Shown here: one piece after another, positions 1-11,541 of the stretch
Position numbering within the stretch: the stretch's first letter is position 1
Layout of the letters: each line of letters starts with the position of its first letter
Origin: Pictodentalium vernedei
Lineage: Eukaryota; Mollusca; Scaphopoda; Dentaliida; Dentaliidae
DNA: 64,000 nt
Assembly: GCA_031216915.1 (NCBI GenBank)
Contig: CM062289.1
Coordinates: 253,947,113 to 254,011,112 of the forward strand
Direction of reading: 5' to 3'
Notes under the pieces: model-generated
The model's input: only the letters and a program-made list of their open reading frames with translations
What the model was told of the DNA's origin: nothing
Databases searched by the model: none
Made by a program: the position numbers and the translations under genes

Positions 1-1309
1 AATAGCCATCCCACTGAACTCATCATGGATTCATGAGTACTGTACTGCTAGGGGTAAAACTACCCCAGTAATCTGAAACTCCCTCATTTCTGGACAATCA
101 TTCTCAATGATTCACATTGAACTCGAAATGAATAAAATCATCACAAGTGTAACATACTAATTTTATTCTTCCAACATTTTCTGCTACAGTGCAGTCAGTG
201 CTACAAATGACCATGCTGGTGATCAGTTGTGATCCAACGCAATTTTATACAAAGCAGATATTACTCATCTTTCAACTTTCCTTTAGATGATATCATGATC
301 ATGATTCATGAAAACCCTGAAGTTCTGAACACTGTTCTATTTCACAACGCAAGTAACAAGTCAAGTGTTGACACCAGATGCCTCTCAAAGAGAATTAAGA
401 GAAATGCCTATTTTGCTGATTCAGTCAATTTTGAATTACGTTGCTACATCTAGTAGGAAGATACATGTAATAACCCTGTATTAAACTTTGTGCCCCCAAT
501 GGCTCAAAATGAAATGAAAATTGCCCCAAATTATTAGAATACTGCTTTTGAATGATCTTGGTACAGTTAAAATCAGAAGTCCTGTCCAGGTTGTCCTGAC
601 ATACGTGCAAAAGGCTCTTCGCTCGGTACGTTTATTAGCGCGTTATGGCTACAATGGTTGTAGAAATGCCACATGTACATGTATAAGCATTGATTTAGCC
701 AATAGACCTCAGGGTTTAACCTGGGGGTCCATTGGTTGAAACATTGCTTGTACTTGGCGAGTAGCCAGGAGCCCAGGGTTATGTGTTAGGCATTGGATCA
801 TGGATGCAAAATTGATGGGAAAATGCATGCAATACTAATGCGAAATTATGAAAAGATAAGCACATATTTCACGATGTAACTTTTACTTCTGATTGTAGTC
901 TATACTAATATGAATATCATTAAAATGAGTCAAGTCAGTTCTAATGATATCCATATTTGTATTGCTTCGCTGAAAATTTTTTCTATTTCCTTTCATTTTA
1001 TTTGTTTGTTTAGTCAGTATTTTACAACTCTTCAACAGCCAGGCCCATATGTAGAAGAAGCTGAAGTACCTGTAAAGAACCTCTGAGCAGCAATGAGTCA
1101 CTGTCAACTCTGCGGCAGGGATTAGTACTTTTGAGAGTTGACAGTTACCTGCCTCTGCTTGACTGTTTTCTGTAGGTACTCCGAAATCACAGAGGGGAAC
1201 AAACTGTACTAACTCTTTCACTACAGGAGTTTAGGGGTGGTTAGATGATTAGATCAATCCATGTACACCACTGCTACTGGCTAAGTTCATTAGCCAAAAA
1301 GGGATGGGT
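1..1309. other. Unclassified non-coding sequence
   Basis: AT-rich DNA in which I recognise no gene or repeat family with confidence. Short open frames here have no recognisable domain. The only coding-like signal is a possible 72-base mini-exon on the minus strand (1149-1220) bounded by AG and GT; it is listed as a finding. Confidence 0.5.
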
Positions 1310-1370
1310 ATTTTAAAATTTGAAATCTGCTGCTTAATGCCTATGGGTAGCTGATTTCAAATTTTAAAAT
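1310..1370. repeat. Perfect 18-bp inverted repeat (hairpin)
   Basis: The arms at 1310-1327 and 1353-1370 are perfect reverse complements (attttaaaatttgaaatc) around a 25-base loop. It may be the core of a small foldback MITE; no clear target duplication is visible. Confidence 0.7.
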
Positions 1371-1697
1371 GCTCAATCCTTTGCATCAGTGATTCGACAG
1401 GTTAATTTGTTGTAGTAAGTGGAATTTAATATATGATAACTATATTCGTAAGTTCGTAACTGGTCGGGTAGACTTTTATTGGAATCACGCCCATAAAAAA
1501 GTTGCTTGTCACACTTTCTTACCCAGATAGTAATTAATTCCTTGCATGCTGCTGGTGGGTATTCCTGCCCAGGACAGTATTTCTCTTGCCATTGAAATAT
1601 GTATAATTTGGGCATATTTAATCCAACTTGCACCCTGCAAATTGAATGGATTTTTTCACCAAGACTTTCTTGTGTTAAATTTAGATGAATTTTTCAT

Positions 1698-1741
1698 CAA
1701 ATCTAGTCATGGCTGCTTCACAGCAGCCATGACTAGATTTG
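1698..1741. repeat. Perfect 20-bp palindrome with 4-base loop
   Basis: The arms 1698-1717 and 1722-1741 pair perfectly around the loop tcac, and weaker pairing continues outward. It sits immediately 3' (minus-strand sense) of the acidic open frame and the hAT-like gene remnant, so it could be a transposon end or a transcript 3' hairpin. No function is shown. Confidence 0.75.
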
Positions 1742-2269
1742 CCGAAAAATATTTTTAAAATACCACCTTTCTTTTAACCACCTTTCACGCAACAGGGATT
1801 TCAAGAAATAAATGCCTTGTGGGAAAGAATTAAGTGTAGGGTGACAGGGTCTATCGTGGAACTGGAAAATCAGTGAATCCCTTCTCACTGAGTCATCATC
1901 AGAGTTAAAGAAGTCTCTACCCCAAGAAGACATATCTGAAAAATCGCCATCAGAAAAACAATCGGACAAGCAAATGGACAAACTGTCATCAGAAGAATCA
2001 TCTGAATCAACTTCAGAATTCTCATCATTTGATTCTCCAGAAGCCGATTTAGAGGATTCATCAACATCAGTTACATCAACTACTGGGAGCAATGCAAGAT
2101 GAGAGCTACTGCATACATCTTCACAGAGGGTTTTTTCAGCTTCACAATTATCCTGATTTACTGAGTCTGTACTGTCTGTACATGTAGTTCCAACACTCTT
2201 ATCCGATCCAACAGGATTTTCATCTGATTTTGAAGCTGCATTCTTCTGAATAGTACATGTAACTTCCAT
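1733..2269 (-). CDS. Acidic serine/aspartate-rich open frame downstream of the hAT remnant
   Basis: This is a 178-codon frame starting at an ATG. The middle of the product (about residues 65-130) is very rich in Asp, Glu and Ser, with runs such as DSDDSSDDS, and the C-terminal third is basic and aromatic. I recognise no domain. It lies just after the dimerisation-like segment of the hAT transposase remnant on the same strand, so it may be that protein's acidic tail in another frame, a separate last exon, or chance. The strong composition bias argues mildly for a once-translated tail. Its last codons overlap the palindrome at 1698-1741. Confidence 0.35.
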   Translation of the reverse strand: MEVTCTIQKNAASKSDENPVGSDKSVGTTCTDSTDSVNQDNCEAEKTLCEDVCSSSHLALLPVVDVTDVDESSKSASGESNDENSEVDSDDSSDDSLSICLSDCFSDGDFSDMSSWGRDFFNSDDDSVRRDSLIFQFHDRPCHPTLNSFPQGIYFLKSLLRERWLKERWYFKNIFRQI

Positions 2270-2289
2270 GTAATTTTGCTTATCAACAG

Positions 2290-4634
2290 AATCGTAATAT
2301 TTTGTTTTTTTTTATCATTTTTTATATTCTCTTCGCTCACTTTGAAGAGGACGTCTAGAGTTTCCCTCAGCCCACAGTTTGACAACTGGCTTCACATCAA
2401 AAGACCCAACATTTGGACCTTCCATTTTGATTCTGAGCAAGTCACAAAGAACAGACTCTCCAAGATTAGAACGACAATCAGTTTTTGTTTTTTTTTAACT
2501 GTGAAAACAATCTTTCAGCTTTTGCATTAGCAACCGGGAGAGAGAATAAAAGTTCAATCATGATTAGAATATTTTTCCACCTTCAATCCCTTTGCAGGCT
2601 TCTAAAAATTATGAACCATGTCTTCCTGTAAGACCTATTTTCAGGTTTCAAGTAAGAAATTGTATATTCAGCCAAGTCCTGAAAGTCCAGCAGCAAATCA
2701 GGAAAGGTGCAGTTCACTCCTGCTGTAGCTGAGGCCTATACAAAACAAACAAGTCCTGAATTTCATTATCAAGGAAAGAAGTATTCATGTCTTTCTCAGT
2801 TGGACAGTCCTTCAACACCATTTCCTTTTTGGAAACCGCAGCAACCCATGATTCAATGTTCAATATTTTGGAAACATTTTCTAAAAGTTTTATATTGTCA
2901 TTACTTTCCTGTCCGGGTCCCTCAAATCTAGATTTCATGGACTTGAATAATGTTTCAACATACTTGGACTTTAGCTCTGAAATATCCTTGAGATTTTTCT
3001 CTAAGGCCAAGGCTGGAAAAGAAATCCCTTGAAAAATTTTTTCTGATGCCTGTAAATTTTCATTGCACTGATGTGACTGCACATCTTTAAACTGAGATAA
3101 AATATATTTCACTGAAGGTAGTTCCTTTAGTTCTTTATTTTTAAGACTATCCAGTTCCAAATTTGTTCTTTTCAAACATGAAACAGCATGGGAAACATCA
3201 ATTTTTTCTTCTTGAAAAACTTTTGATAGAATTGACACAGGATGTAACAAGTCACAAAAAAATGCAACATGTAACAAGTATTTTATATTATGCTTGTTGG
3301 TTAGACGACTGAAACTCCTCAAGGTGCTTGACATAAACTCCATACTTGTCCAACAACAAACGTAGAGCATTCAGTTTAAATGACACTCGGCGAGTCCCTG
3401 ATGAACGTTTAGGCTTATAAGAACCTTCAATAAACTCAAAATCCTGTGTTCTCTGGAGCATGTCAGTTAATGATTTGAGTTCCATTAACTTTTTGGGTGA
3501 CCTGTTAAAAATTGAATAAAGTCCTCTCAAAATCAAATCAATATTTCTGAAAAATGTTTTTTCAAAAGCGTCTTTGAGAGACAGTTCGAGTTTATATGCC
3601 ATGCACCATTGAAAAAGAAGAAATCCCTTGGTGTTTTCTCTCAGTAATGCTTGTACTCCACTACGACGCCCAGAATTGACTGAGGCACCATCTGAACAAA
3701 AGGCAACAAGTTTATGATAAAGCTCATCTCTTCCCACACCTACTCCATTAAAACTTTCTTCAATGGCGTTAAGAATTCCATGAGCATCAGGTTTCTGTAC
3801 AATTTTAACATGAACAATTCTAGAAGCCACACACACTTCATCTTCTGCAGAGGAATCAAAATAACTGACTATTATGGCTTCATTCTCCTTAATGCTTACG
3901 TCAGTGCAACCGTCAGTATAAACGGACAAAAAATTTTTTCCTTTAAGAAGGGCTTTGAGATCTTCCACTAAATATTTGCCAAAATATTTTATAAATTCAC
4001 AGCACTGTTTTTCATTACTGTAGGCAAAACCGATATCAACACCATGGTGCCTTTCTAAGCTGAGTATTTCTTCATATTTGCTGAATGGCAAATCATTTTT
4101 TGCGACAAAATATGACACTTCAAATTTTTTTACCAACTGTGCAATTTGAATTTCTGTTAAAGCTGCGAAACCCACAGGAATTGTTGATTGATTCAGGGAA
4201 ACTGGATTAGGGGCAGTCCGCATTCCCCGAGTTGAAAAAAAAATTTGTTTTGCTATCAAATGGCATCTTGATTTAGCATGATCTGTTACATTTGACAGGC
4301 GAAAATTTGTAGAGCCGTCCATCCAATTCCGGCTAAAATCTTTCTGTAGCTTGATTTTGTCACGTGCGTTGATACAATATGGACACTTAAGACTGGTGAC
4401 AATACCGTTTTCTTCCTCAAATTGAAGCCACTCATCAGCGAGGTGGCCTTGTAAATCTTTTGACCATTTTTCAACAGTGTGTGGTTTTAACCGACGCTCA
4501 TTTGATTTTTTTGTTCCAGTAGGCCCACAACAATCATTCTCGTTGCGGAGTTCATGCTTTTCGTTCTTTTCATTTTCATTTTGTTTCTGTTTTTTTGCAT
4601 TTGATATTGCAGAAAAATAACTTAAAATTCCCCT
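2290..4634 (-). pseudogene. Decayed hAT-superfamily transposase gene (ZNF862-like, DUF4371 type)
   Basis: The longest intact part (344 codons from the ATG at 4322) carries hallmarks of ZNF862-like hAT transposases: a first catalytic segment YTDGCTD, the block FCSDGASVNSGRRSGV, and CMAYKLELSLKDAF, where relatives usually have CxAHxLEL, so a conserved His is Tyr here. The same frame stays open upstream to 4634 without an ATG and encodes a zinc finger (C-x2-C-x31-H-x5-H, about 4270-4385), so the true start was probably in an upstream exon. Near 3290-3370 homology passes into another frame (218 codons, 2714-3370), which marks a frameshift. The dimerisation domain is still visible at about 2300-2570 (PVANAKAERLFSQLKK) but is broken by further shifts and stops. 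It is either a dead DNA transposon or a host gene derived from one; terminal repeats were not found. Confidence 0.75.
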
Positions 4635-5852
4635 TTACATTATTTGTTTCAGATGACGGAGATGAGTGACCTTGACTCTGTTCGAACACGAATCTCAAAT
4701 CAAAATCCACACACCGATTTGGAAATGTTTTAATGAATTTCGCGACGACTGTGTTAAATGAAACATATAGAATAGAAAATTAATCAAACAAAGCATGTTT
4801 TGAACCCGAATTATAAAAAGTATGAGCTGTTTTAAAGTTTGAACTTTGCATTGATACTGAGAGCAGATGTGCCATTTGCAAGTAACGGTGGTGCAAAAAT
4901 ACTCCTGCCGGACAAAATGTCCGGCAATAATTTGTCCAGATCGGTCGAAGCCCTATTCGCATCGGTCAATGACCGTTGTCCGACTGCTTATTTCGCGGCT
5001 TGAAATCCCATCATAAATACGACCTGTAGACTGTGCTAAAGGTTTTCGGGCCCGTGCAGCCATCACGGTTGACCGATTGCGACCAAAAGGGGACGTTCTA
5101 GTTTAGACATTACCTCGAATCTGAAAATGAAATTTTGTGATGATCGGACAAGAATACAGGGTGTAGCCTGTGCTAAAGAAAGTGTGAACAGTCTAACAGA
5201 CTCACAGACTTCCGCACATGTGATAGCAATAGCTTATCTTGACTTTGTCAAGTTAAGCTAAAAATTATTGCCAAAAGATGTATCCATTAAAATTCTTCAG
5301 TCATAGATATTCAGATCCTACATTAACCCATGGGAATCTAATTCCAACTTGGAACACCTTTTACTGAAACAGAGTGGGTGCTCCAATTTGTAGTCTCTGG
5401 TAAATTTGTAAGTTACATTCTTACTACCTTGGAAGAAATTTCTAGGCAAATCTTGCCTGCATTTAGAGTCAACCTAGACAGTTCTAGAAACAACTGCAAA
5501 GACACAGAATATATAGATTGTCAATTTGTAGCTATACAAGACTATCCAGCCCTTATAAGATTAACCATATAGTAATAATTAGATTATGTTTTCTGGTTTT
5601 CATTTTACTGATAAAGCCAAGATTCAACTCTTTTCCAAAGATGACCTGCTACTTTATTTATTTCAAAAAAGATCTGCAAGAAGAAATGCACATATTTCCT
5701 GATTAATGCCAAAAACAGTTTTGGAATGCATACCGATCAGGCCTTGACAATTCCATATTTTTTATTAACCCATTAACAGGTTACCCATTTAGTTGTTCAT
5801 TTACCTTTTCTGAAGGTTACATAAATTTGTTTCATTAACCTGTTGGTTAAAC
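4635..5852. other. Non-coding DNA with one repeat 3' terminus
   Basis: No gene is recognised. Positions 5231-5264 carry the 3' signature of the hairpin-ended repeats: inverted arms around gactttgtc followed by agctaaaaat, almost as at the end of the R1 copy at 21202-21235. The preceding sequence from about 4990 shares phrases such as 'acctgtaga..gtgctaaa' with the block at 26040-26100, so about 4990-5264 is probably the truncated 3' part of a related element. The rest is unclassified. Confidence 0.55.
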
Positions 5853-6422
5853 AACAAGAGGCCCAAAGGAGCCTTAATCGCTCACCGGCCAAAGTGGTTC
5901 ACAGAAGTATTTGGGGTCACATTCAGTCAGACATGGTTCATCACCAGTACAAAGGAATGAAGTCATGAGAGACAAATTTTATGGAACTAGGGACATGGCT
6001 TGAACAAACTTGAATCTTACCCCCCTAAGAATACTGCATACCAAATATCAAAAGCATTCATCTGCTGGATCTGAAGAAGAAAATTTTTAAAGAAAATTCC
6101 TCATTTTGAACTAAGTTATCATTCGGGCTCCCACAGTGAGCCCACATATGTACCCAGGGACTTGACTTGAACAAACTTGAATCTCATCCCCTAAGGATGC
6201 TGCATGCCAAATATCAAAACATTCCGACTGCTGAATCTGAAGAAGATTTTTAAAGAAAAATTCCTCATATTGACTAAGTTATAATTCGGGCTCCCACAGG
6301 GAGCCCAAATATGGACCCAGGGACTTGGCTTTAACAAATTTGTATCTCACCCCCCTAAGGATGCTACACACTACATATCAAAACATTCCGACTGCTGGAT
6401 CTGAAGAAGAATTTAAAGAAAA
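5853..6422 (+). repeat. Repeat R1 copy a, left part (5' terminus and first tandem units)
   Basis: It begins with the R1 signature aacaagaggccc followed by cgctcacc, then runs into units of about 160 bases containing 'gggctcccacagtgagccc', 'aacaaacttgaatct', 'ataccaaatatcaaa' and 'ctgctggatctgaagaag'. The last unit is cut at 6422 by DIRS element E1 and resumes at 13660. R1 has the architecture of non-autonomous Helitron/Helentron-type elements (the bivalve 'pearl'/HINE type): tandem core repeats between short subterminal inverted repeats. That class is an inference; no transposase or Rep/helicase is encoded. Confidence 0.8.
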
Positions 6423-6651
6423 GTTAAAAAATTTATAGTAATTTATATATTTTTTATGCTTACCAATGACCCAGACATAGCTGGTGCTAATTCTCAAAAA
6501 TCTAGGGCCAAACACAAATTTTGCCCGACAATCCCCAAAATTTGCATCTAAAACCGAAAAAATCATGTCCTAAATGGTCCTCCATACTTTTGCTCCACTG
6601 CGCACACGCAGTGTCAAGGAAGTCTCGGAATTGGCGCCAATTATCATTCTT
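6423..6651 (+). repeat. E1 inverted terminal repeat, window-left (element 3' end)
   Basis: The sequence is the reverse complement of 13460-13659 at about 91% identity. It also carries an outer AT-rich extension of roughly 35 bases absent from the other end, echoing the unequal terminal repeats of DIRS-1. It starts with gttaaaaaattt; GTT/AAC is the recombination triplet known for DIRS elements. Confidence 0.88.
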
Positions 6652-6682
6652 ACAAGCACTGTCTGGTCAGCGCTATGTACTC

Positions 6683-6720
6683 AGCGGGGAGGTATGAGTT
6701 CCCAACTCCTGGGAGGGCCA
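6683..6720. promoter_or_regulatory. E1 conserved block between terminal repeat and internal complementary region
   Basis: It contains agcggggagg, then a 5-bp stem gagtt-ccc-aactc, then gggaggg. The same order (agcggggagg, short stem, gggcc) occurs at the same place in E2 and E3 although the stem sequences differ. The function is unknown; see findings. Confidence 0.5.
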
Positions 6721-6725
6721 TCCCC

Positions 6726-6814
6726 GTCTGGGTCATTGGTAAGTATAACAAATATATAAATTACTATAAATTTTTTAACATTTTTATACTGTACCAATGA
6801 CCCAGACATAGCTG
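6726..6814. other. E1 internal complementary region (ICR)
   Basis: The first half repeats, inverted, the outer edge of the left terminal repeat; the second half repeats, inverted, the outer edge of the right one. They meet at an aac triplet. In DIRS-1 an 88-bp ICR of this kind is thought to template joining of the ends into the circular intermediate. At 89 bp and beside the 3' terminal repeat, this matches that model. Confidence 0.88.
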
Positions 6815-7146
6815 AATAGTAAAAAGGCTGGAGGGCCTTGGACATAGAGGAAAATCCAATAAGCTCAACTATATATAATAGAGTCATCCCCTCGGGGAGA
6901 AAAGGAGTATTAGGCTTTACATGTATCTTTCTTATTTATGATAAATTAGAAAGACACAACACCCTCCATAATTCAGCATAATAACATTCATGTTCTCTAT
7001 TAACATCCAGTATAACCCTTTATACTAATTATTTTTAATGTAAGCCAATAAATAAAGTTAGTCCAGAGAATTGAGACTCTTTATACTCTTTAAAAGTGTC
7101 CGAGGATTGTATATTAACGCCCGTTTGACAAGTGACATATACAAAT

Positions 7147-7390
7147 GCTTCACACCGAGCTACACTTTAAAAATATGACATGAATGAATTTTAAACATTA
7201 ACTTTACACTTTAAAACCATCCCGGTACCGACTCAGAATTACTGACTCCGGAGGAGGTATTCCCTTGCTTCACACCGAGCTACACTTTAAAAATATGACA
7301 TGAATGAATTTTAAACATTAACTTTACACTTTAAAACCATCCCGGTACCGACTCAGAATTACTGACTCCGGAGGAGGTATTCCCTTGCTT
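7147..7390. repeat. Perfect 120-bp tandem duplication inside E1
   Basis: Two adjacent 120-base copies (7147-7266 and 7267-7386) are identical. They lie in the long spacer between the recombinase frame and the ICR, a spacer much longer here (about 700 bases) than in E3 (about 160). The duplication is either very recent or an assembly artefact. Confidence 0.9.
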
Positions 7391-7532
7391 TTCACTATAA
7401 AGCAGGTGACCTAAGGGAACACCCTCCCCCCCCCCTTCCCCTTGCCCTGGGTCAAATAGCCCAGAGTGAAGAGAGCAGCAGGACAGAGTCACTGCCGGAA
7501 CAGAAAGCCTGCATAACTATAATTGCAACTGT

Positions 7533-8870
7533 TTAGTGGATGACATTCTGAGCAACAGATAACGGACCTAAACAATGCAGGTCTCCAGAAATGGACTCAA
7601 TATTTCTGAGATAAAAATTCGTGAATGTGGATGGCTGAGACCAATATGCAGCCTTCATTAAATCTGTAATAGCAACACTATTTGTGTAAGCCCAAGATGT
7701 AGAAAGAGCTCTTACTTCATGAGCCGAAATCTTAAGCACAGACTGCTGAGTTGAAGATAGATTATCATAAGCAGTATGGATAGTTAATTGAATCCATCTA
7801 GCAATAGAATGGACCGTAATGTCCTTTCTATTAGGCATCAGAGACAGAAAGAAGCATTTTCGTCCCTTTCTGATAAACTGAGATCTTCGTTTATAAATAC
7901 GTAAAGCTCTAACCGGACAGAGTAAAGGCCTATGCCCGTCTGAAGACGGAAGGGCCTTAATAACAATAGGTTCCAGATATTTATTAGGAGCCTGATTCTT
8001 AGCCAAAAATCCAACATTAGTAGTAAAGGTAATAGTGTTCCCGACACTACGATAGTGAGAATCGTCCACAGATAGTGCATGAAGCTCACTGACTCTTCTA
8101 GCAGAAGAGAAAGCTAAGAGAAATGCTGTCTTATGAGACAAGAATTTGAAATCTACTGTCTCAAGAGGCTCAAATGGCTTTTCTTTTAGTTTAAGAAGAA
8201 CCCAAGCTGAATTCCATTTAGGAATTAATCTAAGAGTTCTGGGTCTATTTATCGAGAAGTTTCTAACTAATTTAGATAAAGAGACATTAGATCCAATTTG
8301 TAAACTATCATGGTGTGCATAGGAATCAGATAACATAGACCTATAACCTTTAATAGTATCAGGCTGCAGTTTGATCTTGTCAAACAAGTATACTAGAAAG
8401 TTTGCAATGTCTGGTATGGAGGGATCAAAAATATCAACAGAATGATCCCTACACCAACGACAAAAGACCTTCCACTTAGCCGCATAGTTTAGCGAAGAGG
8501 AGGTCCTCCAGTTAGAAATCGCGTCCACTGCTCGTCCTGTAAAATGCTTGCCGTGCAAGAAGGACCGCACAATGGAAATACGTGAAGGTTGAGACCTTGC
8601 GGGTTGTGATGAAGTTGATGCGATTTCCCCTGCGAAAGAAGATCCTCTCGTGGAGGAAGTTTTCGCGGTAAGTCCCATAGCAGACACCTGAGTAGATTTA
8701 TCCACGGTCTCTGTGGAGACAGAGATGCTACCAATAGAATTTTGCATTGAGATTGTTTTATCTTTAGCAATATCTGCTGAATCTAGGGCGCTGGAGGATA
8801 CGCATATCCTATCATTCCGTCCCACGAGATCGATAGAGCGTCTACTGCATATGCTCGGGGATCCGGACAT
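7533..8870 (-). CDS. E1 tyrosine recombinase module
   Basis: A 445-codon open frame. The product has the DIRS recombinase signature: the first catalytic Arg in FSSARRVSELHALS, the HxxR box in HEVRALSTSWA, and the Tyr region TFTNFYLR near the C-terminus. In DIRS elements this enzyme inserts the circular DNA into the genome instead of an integrase. The serine/threonine-rich N-terminal third is typical of the group. It is the 3'-most module, upstream of the ICR in transcript sense. Confidence 0.9.
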   Translation of the reverse strand: MSGSPSICSRRSIDLVGRNDRICVSSSALDSADIAKDKTISMQNSIGSISVSTETVDKSTQVSAMGLTAKTSSTRGSSFAGEIASTSSQPARSQPSRISIVRSFLHGKHFTGRAVDAISNWRTSSSLNYAAKWKVFCRWCRDHSVDIFDPSIPDIANFLVYLFDKIKLQPDTIKGYRSMLSDSYAHHDSLQIGSNVSLSKLVRNFSINRPRTLRLIPKWNSAWVLLKLKEKPFEPLETVDFKFLSHKTAFLLAFSSARRVSELHALSVDDSHYRSVGNTITFTTNVGFLAKNQAPNKYLEPIVIKALPSSDGHRPLLCPVRALRIYKRRSQFIRKGRKCFFLSLMPNRKDITVHSIARWIQLTIHTAYDNLSSTQQSVLKISAHEVRALSTSWAYTNSVAITDLMKAAYWSQPSTFTNFYLRNIESISGDLHCLGPLSVAQNVIH

Positions 8871-9000
8871 GGAGACACATACGTCTGCAACTGATTGTTG
8901 AGTTGTGTCAAAATAAGTCTATCATTGGCCGCTCCCATTGGTAGCAAATCTGATTGAATACCTGTTTGTTGAGAGTCCATTCTGATGGCAACAAGCGACC

Positions 9001-10637
9001 CTACAGTGAAAGGGAGTCTGCTAATACATTCAAACGACCCGGAATATGACGGACCGAAAGTAGAACTTGGTGTTCTAGAACAAACAGAAGGATTCTTTCC
9101 GTTAAATTGAATAACGGAACGGAATGAGTGCCTCCCTGGTTCTGAATATACGCTACTACTGCCATATTGTCGGACAGTATTTGGACATGTGCTTTCTGAA
9201 TAATGTTCATCCAATGATGTAGTGCAAGCCAAATTGACATCATTTCCTTGATGTTTATGTGCTTGCCTAGGAACTGCGGATCCCAAAGACCCTGGCACTT
9301 CGAATCCGTTGGGATCAATCTTGCACCCCAACCTGTTTGACTGGCATCCGTCATAATCGTAAAACTCGGATTCGGCAACTGCAGTGGGACTCCCTGAGTC
9401 AACCACTGAATGTTTGCCCAAGTCTGAATCTCTTGTTTCACTTGATTTGACAAGAGAACATCTATATCGAGCGAATGAATCTTTACACTCCAATTCTGAG
9501 TCAAGAAAATTTGGAGAGGACGAGTGTGTAACCGCCCCATCGGAATGAGATCCGCAGCGGCTCCGCACAGACCTATCAGTCTCATGAACTCTCTCGCTGT
9601 GACTTCTGAGTGAAGATAATAGCGAGCGTAACAACTGATTAATTTCGCTCTGGTTAACAGCAGACGAACGAGATTGTTGTGCGTCTCGAAGCTCATTCCC
9701 AGATGAGTGAATGACTTGGACGGCACCAGATCCGACTTCTCCTCATTTATTATAAAACCGAGACGTCGGAATAATAGAAGCAGATTCTGCACATCGTTCT
9801 GAAGCGTTAACTCGTTGCCGTACCTCTGAAGAATGTCGTCCAGGTAGGCCGATGTTACCGCAGACGAATGAGCTCGGAAATATATCATTACCGAGTTCAT
9901 TATTCGAGTGAAAGCCCAGGGCGCTAGGTTCAAACCGAAGCACATCACTCGGAACTGATATACAACTCCTAGGACTGTGAAGCGTAGATACTTTCTGAAT
10001 GTCGGATGTACCATGACGTGAAAGTATGCATCCTTGAGATCTATGCTTGTAGCATAGTCGTTCACCCGAATACTCGCTCTGACTGATCGAATTGTCTCCA
10101 TATAGAACTTCGGAGCGACGATCAGCTTGTTCATCCAGCTCAGATCTATGACTGGACGGAACGAGCCGTCTGGTTTCGGAACCAGAAACAGATGGCTGTA
10201 GAAACCCGGTGATTCCTGGTCTTCTACGACCTCTACCGCGTTCTCTTCAGAAGAGACTGTACTTCTGATAAAAGAGCATCTCTTTTCTGCGGATTCGACG
10301 GAAGCTGAGTCCATTTTGGACTTCGAGTTAATGGAGGCTTTCGTTTGAAGGATATTCTTAGTCCTTCCGAAATTACCCCTTGAACCCAGGGGTCGTCCGT
10401 TATTGACGCCCACTCGTTTATAAAACTCGATAATCTTCCGCCTACCGGAACACAATAGAGGTTCAAACCATCACTTCCGGGTCCTGCGAGGCCTGCGGAA
10501 GGAGAAACTACGTCCTCCACGACCCGAACCTCGCCCCGTCGACCTCGGGACGTCTGACCGGAAATCTCGGCAAGAAGATTGTCCCCCACGAGAGTCGCTG
10601 CCTTGACGGTCTCTAGAATAAGACCTAGAGGACACAT
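9001..10637 (-). CDS. E1 reverse transcriptase-RNase H module
   Basis: The product shows DIRS-type reverse transcriptase blocks: RPVIDLSWMN, TSIDLKDAYFHV, FGLNLAPWAFTR and the active-site AYLDDIL. RNase H follows, with TDASQTGWGA, NIKEMMSIWLAL, LSDNMAVVAYIQNQGGTHS and RHIPGRLNVLADSLS. It copies element RNA into DNA and removes the RNA strand. Order and sequence match the corresponding module of E3. No DAM-type methyltransferase, found in some DIRS elements, was recognised. Confidence 0.9.
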
Positions 10638-10752
10638 AGGAACCTCTATAGGAACTTCTCTTGGGCGTACTTGTCCCAGAAGTGCCTGTCTTACTCTTTT
10701 CTGATGTATCCGGCTTTTTGGAAGCGGATTTGAAAAGCAGAGAATCCGAAGC

Positions 10753-11496
10753 TTACTTAGTTATCTTATCATAGATTGCTGAAAGCTTGCCGTCGAAGAG
10801 AAGCTCTCCGCAGACCAAAGCGACTCTGAGAGAGTTCTTCATCTTACCATCCACGTGCGTGGATGTAGCTAGGGCTGTGTCACGTCTAACCAACTCCAGG
10901 TTTGCCACTGAAAGGGCGGAGTTATACGTGGAATAAGCTACTGCCCTTGAAAGAAGTCTTAATGAGGATTGTATATCCTGGAATTCTTTCACTTGAAGAC
11001 GTAATGATAATGCCTTAGTAAGGTGATCTGCGTATGATAAGGCGTCTAAGTTAACTCTGTTAGACATTATTGTCGTTTCCAACGTCGTGGTTGGAATTGA
11101 CATAGACGACGGTATAGACAATTCCAAGTCTTCAGCCTCGTCGTCTAGACGCAGAGGAACTCTCGGTATGCCCTGTCCTGCCGTTTCGAATTTATTCCTT
11201 AAATTGATGAAAGGCAGATTTAGGGCATTTGCGGATAAGAAACCAGACTTGCCCATTTTGTTAGCAAGCTTATAAATAGCGTCATTCAATAATTCAAATG
11301 TTCTTGTGACCTCACTGGACTGTGTCGGAAACTCAGGGACGATGTCTCTGAACCGATCAAAAAATTCTGTGTCCAATGACGCTATCAGTCTCTTATCCGG
11401 CATCGCAGCATTCTGGTCCGACGGAACAACCTCTGGAAGGTAATGCCGGATAAAATCTACGGCAGCTTTATGTTGTTCCGAAAGGGAAAGCTCCAA
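10753..11496 (-). CDS. E1 Gag-like module, C-terminal segment
   Basis: A 247-codon frame between the cysteine-rich Gag-like frame and the reverse transcriptase. The mostly helical product contains LSYADHLTKALSLRLQ and ends with MKNSLRVALVCGELLFDG-type sequence. Corresponding text is visible in E2 (35996-36424: 'LSDHVVSAFAAYL', 'ATLRSAFLAGPQLFHDS'). By position it is the capsid-like half of the DIRS Gag. This assignment is by context; the segment has no independent motif. Confidence 0.65.
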   Translation of the reverse strand: MELSLSEQHKAAVDFIRHYLPEVVPSDQNAAMPDKRLIASLDTEFFDRFRDIVPEFPTQSSEVTRTFELLNDAIYKLANKMGKSGFLSANALNLPFINLRNKFETAGQGIPRVPLRLDDEAEDLELSIPSSMSIPTTTLETTIMSNRVNLDALSYADHLTKALSLRLQVKEFQDIQSSLRLLSRAVAYSTYNSALSVANLELVRRDTALATSTHVDGKMKNSLRVALVCGELLFDGKLSAIYDKITK

Positions 11497-11541
11497 ATCC
11501 TCCGAATCCCTTTCGCCATCCTGTCGGACCCTATGAAGTTC

